In this document: one piece after another, positions 6,135-8,180 of the stretch
Layout of the letters: each line of letters begins with the position of its first letter
Numbering within the stretch: position 1 is the stretch's first letter
Notes under the pieces: model-generated
Databases searched by the model: none
What the model was told of the DNA's origin: nothing
What the model saw: the letters and a program-made list of their open reading frames with translations, nothing else
Position numbers and translations under genes: made by a program
Source of the DNA: an uncultured Micrococcales bacterium
GTDB taxonomy: Bacteria; Actinomycetota; Actinomycetes; Actinomycetales; Microbacteriaceae
Direction: 5' to 3'
Assembly: GCA_903893675.1 (NCBI GenBank)
Contig: CAITNA010000090.1
Span: 1 to 8,180, forward strand
Length of the DNA: 8,180 nt

Positions 6135-7022
6135 GTGTCGCGCAAAGGACTCCTTCTTCTCTTAGCCTCAGGGCTCGCCTGGGGAATCCCATACCTTCTT
6201 ATTCGCATCGCCGTCAGTCAGTTTGACGTGGCCTCGGTCGTGCTTGCCCGCGTGGTCATTGGCGGGACCTTGCTGCTTCCCTTCGCCATTCACCAAAAGG
6301 CCTTTTTGCCTGCGCTCAAGCAGTGGCGCTGGGTGTTGGCATTCGCCCTGCTCGAACTGGTCGGCCCTTGGTTTCTCATTACCTTTGGCGAAAAGACTCT
6401 GTCATCGAGCCTGTCGGGGCTGCTGGTCGCGACCGTTCCGCTCTGGGCGGTCATCCTTGGTTTCTTCTTCTTTGGCGATCGCTCACTGACTAACCCGCGC
6501 AGCCTTGCCGGCTTCGGTCTGGGCTTCGTCGGTGTCGCGCTGCTCGTTGGCATCGACGCATTCAGCGGGCACCTCGACGTGACTGCGGCCATCGGCGTGC
6601 TGCTCGCGGCAGTGGGTTATGCGATTGCTCCAGCGCTTGCCGATCGCAAGCTGCGCGATGTGCCGGCCTCGGGCGTCATGACTCTGTCGATGATGATCGT
6701 CGCAGTGATTTATGCGGTGCCAGGCATCGGCGGTTTCGTTCGCGTGATGACCGGGCCGGTCGCATCGCAGCCAACGTGGTCGGGCTGGGCTGCCCTCGCA
6801 ATTCTCGGCGCAGTATGCTCGTCACTCGCGTTTCTCATCTTCTTTGCGCTCATCCGTGAAGTTGGTTCGGTTCGCGCGACCCTCACGGCCTATCTGAACA
6901 CCGCTATCGCCATTCTGCTCGGCGTGGTATTTTTGAACGAACCCCTCACCCTGGGAATAATCATTGGCTTCCCGCTGGTACTTATTGGGTCATACATCGC
7001 ATCACGCAAACAACAAGGATGA
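6135..7022 (+). CDS. EamA/DMT-superfamily transporter (RhaT/YdcZ-like exporter)
   Basis: The 295-residue protein has about ten hydrophobic helices in two EamA repeats, roughly 5-137 and 152-290. Typical signatures are visible: the N-terminal GLAWGIPYLLIRIA (13-26), the helix-4/5 region SLSGLLVATVPLW (92-104) closing with FFGDR (112-116), and its counterpart in the second half, TLTAYLNTAIAILLG (249-263) followed by FLNEPLT (266-272). Length is standard for the family. Such proteins move metabolites, often amino acids or related compounds, across the cytoplasmic membrane; the substrate cannot be read from sequence. The GTG start is the only one available after the in-frame TAG at 6123. Its stop overlaps the nitroreductase start as ATGA, so the two are probably co-translated. 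Confidence 0.92.
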   Translation: MSRKGLLLLLASGLAWGIPYLLIRIAVSQFDVASVVLARVVIGGTLLLPFAIHQKAFLPALKQWRWVLAFALLELVGPWFLITFGEKTLSSSLSGLLVATVPLWAVILGFFFFGDRSLTNPRSLAGFGLGFVGVALLVGIDAFSGHLDVTAAIGVLLAAVGYAIAPALADRKLRDVPASGVMTLSMMIVAVIYAVPGIGGFVRVMTGPVASQPTWSGWAALAILGAVCSSLAFLIFFALIREVGSVRATLTAYLNTAIAILLGVVFLNEPLTLGIIIGFPLVLIGSYIASRKQQG

Positions 7023-7603
7023 AATTGAAGAAGACCGCCGTAACCGCCGCCCCGCTGAACGACCTGATCGCAGAGCGCTGGAGCCCACGCGTTTTCGACG
7101 CGAGCTATGCCCTAAGCGACAAAGACCTGCTCTCGATTCTTGAGGCCGGCCGCTGGGCACCTTCGGCCAACAACGTTCAGCCTTGGCGCTTCTCGGTTGC
7201 TCGCCGTGGCGACGGCCTGTTCGACTCGGTTGTCGGCGCCACCTCGGGCTTCAACCAGGCTTGGTTGCCAAGCGCCTCGGCTCTGATTCTCGTTTCGATT
7301 CCTGAGCTCACCGCCGATGGTCAGCCATACAAGATTGCGATGCTCGATGCCGGTCTGGCAATTCAGAACATGCTGATTCAGACCACCTCGCTTGGCCTCT
7401 ACTCGCACGTAGTCGCCGGAATGGACCGCGACGCGATGTCGCAGGTCGTTGGTCTGCCAGAGAACCTGCACCCGATTGTCTTGGTTGCAGTTGGCAAGCA
7501 CGGCGATGTCGAGGCAATTGCAGGCACTCCGCTGCACGAGCGCGAAACCGCTGAGCGCACTCGCTTGGCTCTCGACGAGATCGTTCTCGTCGGTAAGCCT
7601 TAG
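7019..7603 (+). CDS. Nitroreductase family FMN-dependent oxidoreductase
   Basis: The 194-residue protein has the family's FMN-binding marks: E19-R20-W21-S22-P23-R24 near the N-terminus for the FMN phosphate, WAPSANNVQPWRF (46-58) for flavin contact, and DAGLAIQNMLIQTTSLGL (110-127), the long dimer-interface helix, followed by the usual VAVGK strand (156-160). The length fits a small single-domain member. These enzymes use NAD(P)H to reduce nitro compounds, quinones or related electrophiles in the cytoplasm; the physiological substrate is not predictable. The ATG overlaps the exporter stop by four bases (ATGA), and the AAGG directly before it is too close to act alone, so reinitiation from the exporter is likely. 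The DedA gene follows after 20 bases. Confidence 0.93.
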   Translation: MKLKKTAVTAAPLNDLIAERWSPRVFDASYALSDKDLLSILEAGRWAPSANNVQPWRFSVARRGDGLFDSVVGATSGFNQAWLPSASALILVSIPELTADGQPYKIAMLDAGLAIQNMLIQTTSLGLYSHVVAGMDRDAMSQVVGLPENLHPIVLVAVGKHGDVEAIAGTPLHERETAERTRLALDEIVLVGKP

Positions 7604-7615
7604 TCGTTCTGCAGG

Positions 7616-7648
7616 TTGAAACCATGAGGATTCACTCCTTGGTTTCAA
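7616..7648 (+). promoter_or_regulatory. Strong hairpin spanning the DedA start codon
   Basis: TTGAAACCA (7616-7624) pairs perfectly with TGGTTTCAA (7640-7648). After a two-base bulge (7625-7626), AGGA (7627-7630) pairs with TCCT (7636-7639) around a five-base loop, TTCAC. That makes thirteen base pairs in total. The ATG (7624-7626) sits at the bulge, and GAGGA (7626-7630), a possible ribosome site for the alternative TTG at 7639, is buried in the inner stem. There is no T-run after the 3' arm, so it does not look like a terminator. Confidence 0.55.
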
Positions 7649-8180
7649 TCCACGCTGCCTCGATCTCTGATCAAATCAGTGGCTGGTATTCGGTCATTGG
7701 CCCCTGGGGTTTCTATGCGGCCGTATTCGCGCTCGTGTTTGCAGGCACCGGACTCTTCGTTGGTGCGTTCATTCCGTTTATTACCGGTGACTCGCTGGTC
7801 TTCGCGGCTGGTCTAGTTGCGGCCTCGGCTTCTGGCGGTGTGCTCAACATTTGGCCAATGGCAATCGGTGTTGGCGTCGCCGCCTGGCTCGGCGACCAGG
7901 TTGGTTATGCAATCGGTTTGCGCGTTGGTCGCCCATACCTAGACCGTCGTCGCGGCAAGTGGCTGCAGTCGGCGGTTGCGAAGTCTGACAAGTTCTATGC
8001 GGCCTGGGGCTGGTGGGCTGTTGTGGTCGGCCGTTTCATGCCGTGGGCTCGCGTGTTCGTTCCGGTCATTGCCGGCATCTCGAAGATGAGCTACTCGAAG
8101 TTTTCGTCGGCCAACCTGGTTGGTGCATTGGCCTGGGGCACGGGCCTGACCGTCTGCGGCTATTTCGCCTATTCGATTCC
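7624..8180 (+). CDS. DedA/VTT-family membrane protein (partial, C-terminus beyond right edge)
   Basis: The frame is open from the ATG for 185 codons plus two bases to the window edge. Family marks are clear: hydrophobic re-entrant segment 33-50, GDSLVFAAG (55-63), WLGDQVGYAIGLRVGRP (88-104), and GRFMPWARVFVPVIAGISKM (136-155) in which R137 and R143 keep the six-residue spacing of the essential arginine pair of E. coli YqjA. DedA proteins act in membrane lipid flipping and envelope homeostasis. It is unusual at the position of the conserved glutamate, where the segment reads FAGTGLFVGAF (39-49) with G41 instead of E, and three extra residues precede the GDSL motif. The ATG has a weak GCAGG eight bases upstream; a TTG at 7639 with GAGGA at 7626 is a serious alternative start. 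It lies 20 bases after the nitroreductase, so it is probably in the same operon. Confidence 0.9.
   Translation, partial: MRIHSLVSIHAASISDQISGWYSVIGPWGFYAAVFALVFAGTGLFVGAFIPFITGDSLVFAAGLVAASASGGVLNIWPMAIGVGVAAWLGDQVGYAIGLRVGRPYLDRRRGKWLQSAVAKSDKFYAAWGWWAVVVGRFMPWARVFVPVIAGISKMSYSKFSSANLVGALAWGTGLTVCGYFAYSI

Noticed and set aside
7112..7648. A 178-codon open frame on the minus strand opposite the nitroreductase and DedA start
   Set aside because: It lies antisense to a well-supported nitroreductase, has no recognisable domain, and long antisense frames are expected in this codon usage.
7616..7648. Hairpin after the nitroreductase read as a rho-independent terminator
   Set aside because: No T-run follows the 3' arm, and the structure overlaps the start of the DedA gene, so a regulatory role fits better.

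Overview
The window looks like chromosome of a moderately GC-rich actinobacterium, most likely a small-genome freshwater Microbacteriaceae of the Rhodoluna/Aquiluna type. This is inferred from GTG starts directly preceded by TANNNT -10 boxes, very tight gene spacing and the protein families; no rRNA or tRNA is present to settle it. Almost every base is coding, the only intergenic stretches are 61 bases or shorter, and no mobile element, CRISPR array or RNA gene was found.

Left block (1-6073, all on the minus strand, read right to left): a membrane-bound sensor histidine kinase of the NarL/DesK type (4334-6073); a 753-residue multi-pass membrane protein resembling GT-C glycosyltransferases, with a large C-terminal domain outside the membrane (2019-4280); a GtrB/DPM1-like family 2 glycosyltransferase with badly eroded catalytic motifs and two C-terminal membrane helices (1030-2013); and an FAD-dependent oxidoreductase that runs off the left edge (1-1027). 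The last three are separated by only 5 and 2 bases, so they look like one translationally coupled unit for making or modifying a cell-surface glycan. The kinase lies 53 bases upstream and may be co-transcribed with them or separate.

Centre (6074-6134): a compact divergent promoter. Both outward genes have the same geometry: a TAGNCT hexamer, six bases, then GTG, with no Shine-Dalgarno sequence and an in-frame TAG inside the hexamer. This predicts two leaderless transcripts. A small dyad (6100-6111) lies between the two -10 boxes, over both -35 regions.

Right block (6135-8180, plus strand): an EamA/DMT-family exporter, a nitroreductase overlapping it by ATGA, and a DedA-family membrane protein that runs off the right edge. 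The DedA start lies inside a strong hairpin. These look like an ordinary three-gene operon.

The points most worth checking are the degenerate glycosyltransferase encoded between the GT-C-like protein and the oxidoreductase, the twin leaderless promoter, the hairpin over the DedA start, and the kinase built from two four-helix membrane modules. None of these proves a new system. The glycan unit 1-4280 is the best candidate for undescribed biochemistry.
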